Below are positions 47,082 to 56,583 of a DNA stretch of 64,000 nt, one piece after another (within the stretch, counting starts at the first letter, position 1; every line of letters begins with the position of its first letter). The translations under genes were made by a program, and so were the position numbers. Source of the stretch: JAKAGZ01 sp963783855 (GTDB taxonomy: Bacteria; Bacteroidota; Ignavibacteria; Ignavibacteriales; Ignavibacteriaceae); NCBI GenBank assembly GCA_963783855.1, contig CAWAPE010000005.1, positions 1 through 64,000 on the forward strand, written 5' to 3'. Under the pieces are notes generated by a model. It did not search any database. It worked only from the letters and a program-made list of their open reading frames with translations, and was not told where the DNA came from.

Positions 47082-48338
47082 CTAGTGGAAAGCGTATCCA
47101 ACTTCTAGTTGCCACTGTGACATATTTAATTTAATAGTCTGCTGATTTGGTGCTTCCAGGGGATTAGGGCCGGTAACACTTGTAGCAGGTGCATATGTTG
47201 CTGCTACTGTAAATTCATTAGTCTCATTTAACTTAGTAGTCAAACCAAGTGTGATGTGGTGTTGTACAACGCCTGGTGCAAGGATATTAAAAAGAACTTC
47301 TGAATCAGGAACAGGTTCCTGCCCATATGAATATCCGGCCATCCAGGTAAGATTATCACTGCTTTTGTACATAGTACCAAATTTAAATACTAAAATATCT
47401 TCCCATCCAAAACCTGCACCATTATTATTTCCTAACTGAGCAGTCTGAAGATTTGGAAGAATTGGATTACTAATTGATTTAATACCACTGTATAGAATTT
47501 GTTGAACATCAAAAGAGAAAGTAAGTTCGGAAGTAGGCAGGTAAGCAAATCCTGCTGTCCAGTTTGCCGGGATATCAAAATCTCCTTGCTCTGCAAACAA
47601 ACCTTTATACTGATCAAAATTGCTCATAAACATTTTTGATTGGTATGATGCTCCAATATAAAGTTGAGGAGTAATATGTCCCTGGTATCCAACTCTGAAA
47701 CCGAATCCTGAAGAAGTACTCATTCTGTTTCCGCTCAAATTTGCAGGATCGCTTGAGTAAGGCGCAAATGATGCTAGTCCTTTTGCTGTAAATCTCTGGA
47801 ATGCGTAAAGACCTGTAAAACCTATTGAGTGATTATCAGCAATTTTAACTGCATAAGTAACACCAAAGAAAACCTGTTCGAGGTTTACGCCTGTACCCGG
47901 TGAACTTTGATCATAAAATGTTTTTGCAGGATAATCGGTATTCATTCCGCCGTTTGCGTAGATCATTGCGCCAATTGCAGAATTATCATTTATTTTCCAG
48001 GTACCGGCTAAAGAGGGAATAGGAAAGTATTTTGAATCGCTTTCAATTTTACCTGGTGTTAAACCAAAAGTACCGGGAAAACCTGAGGGATTTCCAGTTA
48101 CAGTATAATCTCTGTTTGGGCTGAATAATGCGAAGTTGAATTCTATTTCATTTGATTGCATAAAAGCAAGTGCTGCTGGATTTGTGGCCGCACCCATAGA
48201 ACTTAATGATAATGATACACCAGAACCTGCAAGAGCTGAATATTTTATTCCATAACCATGCTTTAAATATCCACCTGTGGCAAATATTTGTAATGAAAGT
48301 ATTGAGAAAATAACGAATGTCAACGAAAGTCTTTTCAT
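47082..48338 (-). CDS. OmpP1/FadL/TodX family outer-membrane protein
   Basis: A 418-aa outer-membrane barrel of the long-chain fatty acid/hydrophobic compound transporter family. The signal peptide (1-20) is followed by the family N-terminal hatch motif GYGIKYSALAGSGVSLSLSSMGAATNPAALAF. The last strand, MSQWQLEVGYAFH, ends in a terminal aromatic/histidine pair as in barrels. GGAGA precedes the ATG. A wide range of substrates is possible. It is separated from the rhodanese-like gene upstream by 165 bp, so it is not clearly part of the sulfur operon. Confidence 0.9.
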   Translation of the reverse strand: MKRLSLTFVIFSILSLQIFATGGYLKHGYGIKYSALAGSGVSLSLSSMGAATNPAALAFMQSNEIEFNFALFSPNRDYTVTGNPSGFPGTFGLTPGKIESDSKYFPIPSLAGTWKINDNSAIGAMIYANGGMNTDYPAKTFYDQSSPGTGVNLEQVFFGVTYAVKIADNHSIGFTGLYAFQRFTAKGLASFAPYSSDPANLSGNRMSTSSGFGFRVGYQGHITPQLYIGASYQSKMFMSNFDQYKGLFAEQGDFDIPANWTAGFAYLPTSELTFSFDVQQILYSGIKSISNPILPNLQTAQLGNNNGAGFGWEDILVFKFGTMYKSSDNLTWMAGYSYGQEPVPDSEVLFNILAPGVVQHHITLGLTTKLNETNEFTVAATYAPATSVTGPNPLEAPNQQTIKLNMSQWQLEVGYAFH

Positions 48339-48503
48339 CTTAGAGTCTCCGTAAATATGTTGAGTATATTTTTAGTTTATTGACCCCACCAAAAAATCTC
48401 ATAAAAAGATTATGTTAAAGACTAAGTCCTATCAATTTTTATTTAGAATATTAAGCACTTCTGTTTTCGAAAAATTATTCCCTACAAGAAACGTTTAGGA
48501 TAT

Positions 48504-49100
48504 CTAACATCCTTCTCTAATGGCTTTAGATTTACTGCTTTTAAATTTGTTTATAGTCTGATCTGATGATGTTGTATCACCGGAGATTGTACTTCTTATC
48601 TGCAACAGAGTAGAAAGATCTTTATCATCAAACTGATTTGTAATTGAAATATCAATCGGATCAATTAAATATGTCTTTACAGCATTAAAACCGCCTCTAA
48701 CTGCAAATGCCCTTGCATTAACAACCTGTCTTAATAAAGCCACAACTTCCTGTGCTTCTTCAGTATTATTTCCGTATACCAGAACCAGGTCATTTGGATT
48801 CCAGCTTGAATTTTTAAGTTGTTTCAGACTTTCATTTAATGCTGGCTTCAAATGTTGTTTATCAAAGCTTTTTGCATCTCTTACATCAATCCAGAAGCAA
48901 TTTGATTTATTAGTAGCATAGTACTGTGCTGCTTCGTATGGTGTAACAGTAAAAAGCCCGGTCTCATTAAAATGTTGTTGCTTTAATTGAGCATCTACTA
49001 TAAAAGGATTTCTAATAAAAGAAGTACTCGGGAAGAATGCTAAAATCAGAGCTATAAATAATCCAATTATGACCAGAGATGCCTTTTTATTTAGTTTCAT
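48504..49100 (-). CDS. Membrane-anchored rhodanese-like protein, no active-site Cys, AIREGC tail
   Basis: A 198-aa protein with one N-terminal transmembrane helix (about 8-25), so the rest is likely periplasmic. The rhodanese fold is recognisable in FWIDVRDAKSFDKQHLKPAL and DLVLVYGNNTEEAQEVVALLRQV. The catalytic cysteine of the family should stand right after the LVLVY strand, but the loop there is GNNTEEA, with no cysteine. Apart from one cysteine before WIDVRD (KSNCFWID), the only other is the last residue. The final six residues, AIREGC, are identical to the end of the molybdoenzyme 3 kb upstream. It overlaps the second YeeE gene by 14 bases, so it is the last gene of the operon. Confidence 0.88.
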   Translation of the reverse strand: MKLNKKASLVIIGLFIALILAFFPSTSFIRNPFIVDAQLKQQHFNETGLFTVTPYEAAQYYATNKSNCFWIDVRDAKSFDKQHLKPALNESLKQLKNSSWNPNDLVLVYGNNTEEAQEVVALLRQVVNARAFAVRGGFNAVKTYLIDPIDISITNQFDDKDLSTLLQIRSTISGDTTSSDQTINKFKSSKSKAIREGC

Positions 49101-49686
49101 TTTTGCCCCAGAACTTATATTGTAATTTTCTCATTCCTAAACTGCCGAAAATTCCGAGCAGAGTAACTAATAGGATAGCAAGGCCGACGTTGATGTTCAA
49201 AAGTTCATCAATACGCCAAACACCGTTTGCGCTTGAGTTATAAAACTTATCCCAAATAGGGTATAAATCACCAAACAATAAACTTCCCAGCAAAAATCCG
49301 CCTATAAAAACCATCGCATCAATTTTTCCTGTCATCATTGAGGCGATGGATGTACCCGGGCAAAACCCGCCAACAGCCATTCCTATTCCGAAAATAAAAC
49401 CCCCGGCAATCATTGGAAGTAGAAATGAAGGTAAAAAGTAAAAATTGCCAAGGTCAATTAAGCCAAGTAGTGACATACCCCAAAGACCTATTGAAGCAGT
49501 TATTATTGCTGAGAACATTACTACAGGAACATCGACATCTTTCATGTAGAATGCACCTGCAATTTTTTTTGAATTAGTAAATCCGGATCGCTGAAGTGCG
49601 TAACCGAAAAGCATTCCGATAAGCACCGCAAAAATTGTATTAACACTTCCGGATATTATTCCGTTTTTTACGAGTGGTCCAATCAT
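49087..49686 (-). CDS. YeeE/YedE-family sulfur transport protein (second copy)
   Basis: About 199 aa with five or six hydrophobic helices. The family signature GFCPGTSIASMMTGKIDAM (a cysteine in a GxCPGT loop) and LFGYALQRSGF are present. YeeE/YedE proteins import thiosulfate or other sulfur species, and the cysteines are thought to pass sulfur along. I start at the ATG at 49686: it overlaps the stop of the first copy as ATGA and has AGGAGG eight bases upstream. The paired half-length proteins probably assemble together. Confidence 0.9.
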   Translation of the reverse strand: MIGPLVKNGIISGSVNTIFAVLIGMLFGYALQRSGFTNSKKIAGAFYMKDVDVPVVMFSAIITASIGLWGMSLLGLIDLGNFYFLPSFLLPMIAGGFIFGIGMAVGGFCPGTSIASMMTGKIDAMVFIGGFLLGSLLFGDLYPIWDKFYNSSANGVWRIDELLNINVGLAILLVTLLGIFGSLGMRKLQYKFWGKNETK

Positions 49687-50192
49687 ATCCATTGCCTCCT
49701 GATAAAATATGCGACTGCAAATCCGCCGGCAAAAATTGAAAACATAAACGCCCATGCTCCTACGGAAAGTTCAGCCCCTCCAACCAGGGCCTGCCCGCTG
49801 GTACAACCTCTTGCCATTCTGGCGGCGTAGCCAACTAAAATTCCACCAATTAGTGCATACAAGAGCCTGCCTTTATTTGAAATGTTTGGCCCCTTTAATA
49901 TTTCAAATTTCATATCTTTAGAAACAAACCCGGCTATAAGACTTCCAATCATTACTCCAATTACCAAATAAACCAGGTAATCATTAAATGGATTAGCTCC
50001 ATTAGCAAAATATTTTCCAAAATACTGGTTTGATTGTGTAAAGGAAGGTAATACCAGATTTTGTAACCAAGCTGCCAGATCAGTTAATGCACCGGAAGCG
50101 CCAAGGCCTCTTCCTGAGATATAAAAAGTTAGAATAATTGATATTCCAATTACGATTCCGCCAAATACGGGATCCCATAATTTTTTCTTCAT
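49683..50192 (-). CDS. YeeE/YedE-family sulfur transport protein (first copy)
   Basis: A 169-aa integral membrane protein with about four helices. The family motifs are GRGLGASGALTDLAAWLQ and the cysteine-containing MARGCTSGQALVGGAELSVG. It lies between the cytochrome b gene (4-bp ATGA-type overlap) and the second YeeE gene. Together the two resemble a split thiosulfate/sulfur transporter, here apparently devoted to the molybdoenzyme encoded in the same operon. Confidence 0.9.
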   Translation of the reverse strand: MKKKLWDPVFGGIVIGISIILTFYISGRGLGASGALTDLAAWLQNLVLPSFTQSNQYFGKYFANGANPFNDYLVYLVIGVMIGSLIAGFVSKDMKFEILKGPNISNKGRLLYALIGGILVGYAARMARGCTSGQALVGGAELSVGAWAFMFSIFAGGFAVAYFIRRQWI

Positions 50193-51085
50193 AATTCTTT
50201 TCCCTCTAAATTAAAAACCTTTACCTGATGGTCATCTATGTTTTTACACTCATCAATCTCAGGTAAATGGATTCCGTCTTTTTTTAATTGTTCAGCAAAA
50301 AATTCGTGTTCTTCATTTTTAATCTCTTTCCACCATTTATAATGATGAAGATAAGCGTATAACTCGTTTACTTTACCGGTAATCATAGAAAAGAAAGCCG
50401 GTCTTTCTTCAGGAAATAGTGCAGCCATATAAACATGTACAAACACTCCGGCAAAGACAGACATTGTTGCAACAAAATGCAACATCATTGCCCACTGAAT
50501 TACTGTTGTTGAACCTAAATGGAATGCCATAATAGGACCGGTAATTACCAAAGTTACTGTACTGAAGGCAACTACAATAGCATAGGCCTTTTGTCCTGCA
50601 TTGTATGTCCCTTGCTGAGGCATATCGTAATGGCTTAATTTACCGATTAAGTTTTTTGCTTTAGCAGGGAACCAATGGAGATCATCTTTGTCAATTATTA
50701 AATCATGTTTAATAAAATCCAGTAGGTAATTTTTGTAACCAAAAATTCCGTAAATCAATAAAGTAAGCACCCAGAATACTCCAATTGCTATATGAAAATG
50801 GAGCATCGCACTTCTTGTACCGAAAATTCCATCCATCATACTTATAAACCAGTCAGGTGCAAATTGCAGATAGCTTGCTGAAAGAAGTGCCGTACCGGTA
50901 AGAATTAAGAAAAACCAGGAAATTGCATTTACCCAGTGAAGTGTAATTCCGCCAACACCATGTTTTTTCATAACTCTGCTGGCAAGGATACGTTTTTCAT
51001 CAAAGGTTAAATGTCTTGGTCCTTTTAATAAAATATGATCCAGGGCTATGTCTTCATTTAATTTGCTTATTCTAAGTCCCATCAT
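50189..51085 (-). CDS. Cytochrome b membrane anchor of the Psr/Phs-type complex
   Basis: A 298-aa membrane protein of the formate dehydrogenase gamma/thiosulfate reductase cytochrome b type, with four predicted helices. Heme-ligand histidines are seen in ITLHWVNAISWFF, AMLHFHIAIGVFW and VIQWAMMLHFVATMSVFAGVFVHVY. It would move electrons between the quinone pool and the FeS subunit encoded just upstream. The start ATG follows the ferredoxin-gene stop directly, preceded by AAGGAG. It belongs to the cytochrome b561-like heme anchors and not to the heme-free NrfD type. Confidence 0.88.
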   Translation of the reverse strand: MMGLRISKLNEDIALDHILLKGPRHLTFDEKRILASRVMKKHGVGGITLHWVNAISWFFLILTGTALLSASYLQFAPDWFISMMDGIFGTRSAMLHFHIAIGVFWVLTLLIYGIFGYKNYLLDFIKHDLIIDKDDLHWFPAKAKNLIGKLSHYDMPQQGTYNAGQKAYAIVVAFSTVTLVITGPIMAFHLGSTTVIQWAMMLHFVATMSVFAGVFVHVYMAALFPEERPAFFSMITGKVNELYAYLHHYKWWKEIKNEEHEFFAEQLKKDGIHLPEIDECKNIDDHQVKVFNLEGKEL

Positions 51086-51814
51086 TTACTCCTTAATATC
51101 ACTTTCGCCTTTAAATAATTGTGTGGAAAATGCAGCAAACTGTCCTAAAAATGATCCGCCGATTGCCAGCCAGAATAACGGGCGTAATACTTTTGTCCAC
51201 ATTTTTTGAGGTGTGGGCATTTTAGGCATCTTCGGTGGAAATGCAGCCTGAACTACCTGGAAATTTTTGTTGCTGTCTTTGTAATAAATATTTGGTCCCA
51301 CATTTACTTTTGCAGAAACATTGGGCAGGGCACCTTTGGCTACTAACTTTGAAACATTTGAATTTGGATCATCCATATCACCAAATATTCTTGCACTTGC
51401 TATACAAGTTTCAACGCAGGCTGGTTCAATACCTTCGCTAACCCTGTCGATACAAAAATCACATTTATCTATTTTATCATTTTCAGGATTTACATACCTG
51501 GCTCCATAGGGGCAGGCTTCGGCACATAAACCGCAGCCAATACAGAGATCTTTATCTACGACAACAACTCCATCTTTTCTTTTATATGTTGCTCCTGTCG
51601 GACATGCTTTAACACAAGGTGCATCATCACAGTGGTTGCAAAGACCAACATAGCTTACTTTTTTAATGTCGGGATAAACACCTTGCGGTTGCAAGTCGTG
51701 AACCCAGTTACGGTAATATGGAACCGGCACATCATAGTGAGAGCGGCAGGCTACTTCACATGCATGGCAGGCAATGCATCTGTCCATATCTATTACCATT
51801 GCATACTTACTCAT
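51086..51814 (-). CDS. 4Fe-4S ferredoxin-type electron transfer subunit (PsrB/PhsB-like)
   Basis: A 242-aa subunit with four ferredoxin cluster motifs: CIACHACEVACRSH, CNHCDDAPCVKACPTGA, CIGCGLCAEACPYGA and CDFCIDRVSEGIEPACVETC. This is the standard second subunit of CISM (complex iron-sulfur molybdoenzyme) families. A hydrophobic stretch near the C-terminus (about 205-230, LFWLAIGGSFLGQF) may anchor it to the membrane. GGAGG lies six bases before the ATG, and the molybdoenzyme gene ends just upstream. Confidence 0.93.
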   Translation of the reverse strand: MSKYAMVIDMDRCIACHACEVACRSHYDVPVPYYRNWVHDLQPQGVYPDIKKVSYVGLCNHCDDAPCVKACPTGATYKRKDGVVVVDKDLCIGCGLCAEACPYGARYVNPENDKIDKCDFCIDRVSEGIEPACVETCIASARIFGDMDDPNSNVSKLVAKGALPNVSAKVNVGPNIYYKDSNKNFQVVQAAFPPKMPKMPTPQKMWTKVLRPLFWLAIGGSFLGQFAAFSTQLFKGESDIKE

Positions 51815-51823
51815 AATTTCCTC

Positions 51824-54172
51824 CTAGCATCCTTCTCTAATTGCCGATTGTTTTTTCTTTGGTTGAATATGAAATCTTCTGTCAGATTCACCCTTGTGTT
51901 TAATTCCTGAAACTTTATTAGCAGATACTCCTGTAATACTTACTTCAACAGTAGGGGATAAAATCTTATTTTCTTTAATTAGTCTGACAAAGTTTACCCG
52001 AAGCCCGGTGCCGCCGCTAATAGGATCGGTATTGTATTGGGAAATAAGATTATTGTCCGATACATTTCTTCTGGTATAATTGAGCAGACCCCTGTCATTT
52101 CCTCCAAACCCGTGCGGAAGAAATACAGCGTCCGGTCTCATTCCGGGTGTCATCATTATTTTAATTTTGTCGGATTTAATTCCATCCTGATTTTCAACAA
52201 TGACTTCATCATTATTTTTTAGTCCCATACTTCTTCCTGTAGTTTCATTTACCCATAAATGAGGTTCAGAAATTATTGTATTCAGCCAGGGATTACTTTC
52301 GGTTTTTCCGTGAGAGTGAACAGGCATTAAGCCGTAAACTAATCTGAAATATCCTTTGCCGGGATCGTTTACTGGTTCATATTTAGGCATCGGATCAAAT
52401 CCCAATTCTTTTAATTCTTTAGAATACAACTGAACTTTTTTATTCGGCGTATTGAATTGATAAGATTCACCGTTATTTAAATATGGCGTAGCAGGGAATG
52501 TGAAAACGCCATCTTTTTTAAGCTTTGTAAAAGAAATTGCGGAATCTTTAAGCTGGAACTTTATCACATCTTCATAATCTTTATACGGATAGAAATCTTT
52601 TAAGCCTAATCGTTTTCCAAGTTCCATTGCAATCCACCAACCGGGCCTGGTATTATGGACTCTTTTAATTACCGGTTGTCTGAGAGAGACATATTGTTTA
52701 TACCATCCTGTGACAGTTATTAACGAATCATATCTTTCCAGGTAAGTATCTTCCGGTAAAATAACATCAGCATACCATGTAGGTTCTGTTGGCCTTACAT
52801 CAACAACAGCATAAAAATCGAGGTTATCGATAGCTTTTTTTGTATCCTTTTTAGACGGGATACTATTAAAAATATTCTGACCGAAAACCATCCAGGATTT
52901 TATCGGGTAAGGTTTCTGAGAAAGAGTTGCTTTCACTAATTCCTGAGTTAGTCCTTCACCTATACTTGCAAGTGGAAATCGGTAACCGGCACCATCTACT
53001 CTTTCTCTTTTGGGTTTAGGGGCATCCGGAATATTTAACGCGTTATAACTTGTAGGGAATTTTGATTTAAGGAAGTATCCACCTTTTTGCCCCCAGGTTC
53101 CGAGTAAGGCAGAAAGTATTGCCATTGATCTTGCACGCTGTACATCATTACCGTACCAGGCAACGTGTCTTCCGGGATGAACAACAACAGCAGGTTTTGC
53201 CTTCATCATTGCTCTTGCAGTTTCTCTAATTTTTTCTGCCGGAATTTCAGTAATCTTTTCTGCCCATTCCGGAGTAAAATCTTTTACGTGATTTTTTAGT
53301 TCCGTAAATCCTGTTGCTGATTTACGAATAAAATTAACATCGTATCCTTTTTCTTTAATAATTACGTGTATCCAGGCAAGAACCAAAGCCGTATCTGTAC
53401 CCGGTTTTATAGGAAGCCACCATTTAGCTTTACTGGCTGCTGTTGAGAAACGTGGATCGACAGCAATTAGTTTGGCACCTTTGGCAAGCCCGTTTGTAAA
53501 ATCAACAATTTGTCCGGTGTGAATATTTTCACCAAGTGCGCTCCCTATAAGTACAATTACTTTTGCATTAGATAAATCAATTCTTTCAGGTGATCCTAAT
53601 GCTTCGCCATAAGTTAATTCGTAGCCAACATCTCTTGATCCGCGGCATTGTGCAAAAGAAGGAGCCGCGTTATTTGGAGATCCCCAGAATTTGTACATAT
53701 CATTTATAAAAGCAGCAGATGCCCCGTGAGAGAAGAGAGCGTTTGCTTCAACTCCGTATTTTTTAGAAACAGCAAGAAGTTTTTCTGCTGTATAATCAAG
53801 AGCTTCATTCCAGCTGACTTCTTTCCATTTTCCGCTTCCTCTTTCGCCAACTCTTATCATTGGATTTTTTATGCGGTCCTTTTCATATACAAGAGCAACG
53901 CCTGCATTTCCTCTTGCACAAATTTTTCCGCGGTTATTTGGATGAAGCGGGTTACCTTCTATATTAGTTAATTTTCCATCTTCAACGGTTGCAATAATTC
54001 CACAACGCCAGAAACATTGTTCGCATACGCTGGCAATTTTCTCAACTTTTTTGGGTTTTATTCTTTCTGCAGCTTTTGCTTTTGATGTACCGGCTGATAA
54101 TCCGACAGCTACACCGGTGCCAACTGCACCACTGAGTTTCAGGAACGATCGCCGGGAGATTTTCTTTTCCAA
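51824..54172 (-). CDS. Psr/Phs-type molybdopterin oxidoreductase with AIREGC tail
   Basis: Catalytic subunit of 782 aa. A twin-arginine signal (SRRSFLKLSGAVGTG) sends it to the periplasm. The [4Fe-4S] site is CEQCFWRCGIIATVEDGKL and onward to KICARG, and the probable Mo cysteine lies in FAQCRGSRDVG. Molybdopterin-binding segments follow through to the C-terminal dinucleotide-binding domain. Best fit is the polysulfide/thiosulfate reductase group, but substrate specificity cannot be fixed from sequence. The protein ends with a lysine-rich linker and AIREGC, the same six residues as the rhodanese-like protein. The start is a TTG with GGAGG upstream. Confidence 0.92.
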   Translation of the reverse strand: MEKKISRRSFLKLSGAVGTGVAVGLSAGTSKAKAAERIKPKKVEKIASVCEQCFWRCGIIATVEDGKLTNIEGNPLHPNNRGKICARGNAGVALVYEKDRIKNPMIRVGERGSGKWKEVSWNEALDYTAEKLLAVSKKYGVEANALFSHGASAAFINDMYKFWGSPNNAAPSFAQCRGSRDVGYELTYGEALGSPERIDLSNAKVIVLIGSALGENIHTGQIVDFTNGLAKGAKLIAVDPRFSTAASKAKWWLPIKPGTDTALVLAWIHVIIKEKGYDVNFIRKSATGFTELKNHVKDFTPEWAEKITEIPAEKIRETARAMMKAKPAVVVHPGRHVAWYGNDVQRARSMAILSALLGTWGQKGGYFLKSKFPTSYNALNIPDAPKPKRERVDGAGYRFPLASIGEGLTQELVKATLSQKPYPIKSWMVFGQNIFNSIPSKKDTKKAIDNLDFYAVVDVRPTEPTWYADVILPEDTYLERYDSLITVTGWYKQYVSLRQPVIKRVHNTRPGWWIAMELGKRLGLKDFYPYKDYEDVIKFQLKDSAISFTKLKKDGVFTFPATPYLNNGESYQFNTPNKKVQLYSKELKELGFDPMPKYEPVNDPGKGYFRLVYGLMPVHSHGKTESNPWLNTIISEPHLWVNETTGRSMGLKNNDEVIVENQDGIKSDKIKIMMTPGMRPDAVFLPHGFGGNDRGLLNYTRRNVSDNNLISQYNTDPISGGTGLRVNFVRLIKENKILSPTVEVSITGVSANKVSGIKHKGESDRRFHIQPKKKQSAIREGC

Positions 54173-54234
54173 GAGTTACCTCCAAAATTAGAAATAATTT
54201 TAGCTCAGTAATTGTTTTGCGATAAGGCTATTTG

Positions 54235-54258
54235 GTTTATTATAAATAACTTATAAAC
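54235..54258 (-). promoter_or_regulatory. Candidate operator upstream of the molybdoenzyme operon
   Basis: An inverted repeat with GTTTAT and ATAAAC arms 12 bases apart; inside it TTATAA occurs twice, separated by ATAAC. It lies about 63 bp upstream of the molybdoenzyme TTG start, where a regulator binding site would be expected. The match is to symmetry only; no family consensus is claimed. Confidence 0.3.
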
Positions 54259-54293
54259 AAACTTGCCGTCTATTCCATTTTCAGAAGTTTAGA

Positions 54294-54623
54294 TTATGTG
54301 ACATTATAGATGCCATTTATAGTGGAATAATTTTTATCGCATTGTTTGAAAGTCAAACAAGGAAGGATGTGTGATTTGCAGTATTTAAGTGTTCTTAAAT
54401 CTTTATTAGATAATAGCTTATGTGTTTTGTTATTTCTTAATGTGCTTATTGACTCGGCTTTTACATACTGATTTCTGTTAAAGGTTAAATCAATATTCAA
54501 ATCTGCTAATGTTTTATTAGTAAATAAATTTACTTTCACTTTTCTAATATCTCCACATCTCTTCGCTGTTAACCATTCATCAATTTCATTTATGATATTT
54601 ATAACTATCAATTTCTTTGCCAT
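54294..54623 (-). CDS. Hypothetical 109-aa protein, may not be real
   Basis: An open frame between moeA-mobA and the molybdoenzyme gene. Its product would be basic with four cysteines (KRCGDIRK, YCKSHILPC, KQCDKN) and no recognised motif, signal peptide or membrane helix. The rest of the 576-base gap (54173-54748) holds no other candidate gene. The first codons overlap a sequence that resembles the shared palindromic promoter element of this region, so the frame may be fortuitous. No clear ribosome site was seen. Low confidence. Confidence 0.28.
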   Translation of the reverse strand: MAKKLIVINIINEIDEWLTAKRCGDIRKVKVNLFTNKTLADLNIDLTFNRNQYVKAESISTLRNNKTHKLLSNKDLRTLKYCKSHILPCLTFKQCDKNYSTINGIYNVT

Positions 54624-54748
54624 TCATAAATATAGCATAAGAATAAAAAAGTGAATAATTAAATTTTAATATTTGTCAGCGTTAAGAATTAATCTTTAAA
54701 TTTTCCTTTGAACGAGAAGAAAAAACACACGAGTTTTAGATTATAATT

Positions 54749-56582
54749 CTATGAAGTGAGAAGGGAAGAAAGTTTTTCTTTTACAAAATTAAAATCATTT
54801 TGTTTATTCATGTTGAAATATGTATCGGGAGTGTAAAAAGAAAGGCATTGTGTGTTTATAATTTCAGCACCTATGGTATTCAGAAGTGAAAGTACTTTAC
54901 ATCCGCGTTTGAGTTGGTCATTATTTCTTTCATCATCACTTAATTGTGACACCAAGGTCTCTTTTACTGTGACAAGTATGTCACGGTTATAAACTCCAAC
55001 AAGTTGTTGAATGAATCCGTCTGCTTTTGCAACTGTAATAAATTTATCTGTCTTAAATTCAATAAGATGTCTAATCATTTGTTCAGTCATTAACGGGACG
55101 TCGCAGGATATAATAAAATTCTTTCTTGTAGTTGAATTGAGCAAACCGGAATGGATCCCTGCCAGAGGGCCATATCCTTTATAGACATCTTCATAAATCT
55201 TTAATCCGAGAAATTCATATTCATCAGGATCGTTGGTAATTAAAATTACTTCAGAAAAAATATTCTGCATTAAATCACGTACACGCTCAATAATAGTCTT
55301 ACCGTTAATTACTAATAAAGATTTATTAACTCCCATCCTTGAACTTTTGCCACCGGAAAGAATGATTCCTGTTATATCGGAATACAAAATACTTTTTCTC
55401 CTGTTCTTTAATTCTCTTTTTTCTTCATCAAAAATAATAAGACAATTTGCTTTTCCCATTTCCGCCAGGTTGCCGGAAGATTGCAAGCCGACACGTTTTA
55501 CAAAAATATTCCCATCGATAGATTTTGAAAACATACCACGCATAAAATGTTTCTTACCATCTTTTTTCTTAAGGTCTTCTGTTAACTCGGCTATGAATAA
55601 ATCATCTTTTTCAACACCCAATAAATGTAGAATATTATTTTTAATAAAGATCAAAAAATTAACTATGCAGGAGACCGGGTTGCCGGGAAGACCAAATACA
55701 AATTTAATTCCAGAACCATTATTATACGTTCCAAAAATAATCGGTTTACCTGGCTTTATGTTCGCCTTCCAAAAATTAATGTTAATCCCAAGTTCTTCCA
55801 TAATTGGTTTAACATAATCGTATTTTCCTACAGAAACTCCACCCGTTGTTATCAATATATCATTATCACTATTTAAGAATGATGTAATTCTTGCCCTTAT
55901 TTCATCTTCCTGATCTTTTACAATTCCAAGATTTATTCCGGTCTGATTCATCTCATTTATTGCTGACAAAAGTGCATAGAGATTTGAACTTCTGATTTTA
56001 TCTTCACCAGGTAGGGTAGTTATATCAACCAGCTCATCACCAGTAGCAAGAACAGCAATGTTTAATTTCTTGTATACTTTTAATTTTGATTTACCGCACG
56101 AAGCTGCTACTGCAATATGTCTTGGTTTAATAACTATATTTTTTGAAAGTGCTATCTGATTCTTTAAAAGGTCATTACCTTTTATTCTGATATTTATACC
56201 TTTTCTAAAAGTTGCATTTTCTTTCAGAATAATAGTATCCTTCTCAATAATAATATCTTCAATTGGGATAATTGTATCTGCACCATCAGGAATCTTCCCA
56301 CCGGTCATTATGCTAACTGTTAAGCCTTCGTCTGATATTATAATCCTTAAAATTACCCGCGCTGATTTCCCCAATAATTTTCCATTTAGTTGTGCCGGGA
56401 TTAAATTTTATAGCAAATCCATCCATTGCTGAATTCGTAAAAGGAGGGAGGTCAATATCGGAATAAATATCTTCAGCTAATATTCTACCTGTAGAATCAG
56501 ACAGATCAACTTCTTCAATTTCTAATTTATAATTAGAGAATTCTTTGCTGATAATCTCATTAGCTTCTTCATAACTAGTCAT
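54749..56582 (-). CDS. moeA: Molybdopterin molybdotransferase - Mo cofactor guanylyltransferase fusion (MoeA-MobA), frameshifted
   Basis: After one +1 correction this is a 610-aa bifunctional enzyme. The MoeA part (about 1-400) inserts molybdate into molybdopterin: LPPFTNSAMDGFAIKF, IMTGGKIPDGADTIIP, TTGGVSVGKYDYVKP and LPGNPVSC are all clear. The MobA part (about 410-610) adds GMP to make the bis-MGD cofactor used by DMSO-reductase-family enzymes: ILSGGKSSRMGVNKSLL, GPLAGIHSGL, FIISCDVPLM. The shift is near 56340-56346: frame one ends GNFKDYNI, and the other frame continues ISDEGLTVSIMTGG. The MobA fusion suits the molybdoenzyme downstream. One base separates its ATG from the MOSC stop. Confidence 0.92.
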
Positions 56583-56583
56583 T

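Noticed and set aside
49687..49755. Upstream N-terminal extension of the second YeeE protein
   Set aside because: It would lie inside the first YeeE gene; the ATG at 49686 has AGGAGG at proper distance and overlaps the previous stop.
54592..54623. Third copy of the shared promoter element
   Set aside because: It shares TGGCA, ATTGATA and TTATAAATAT but has several mismatches, and it overlaps the start codon of a doubtful open frame. Kept only as a weak lead.
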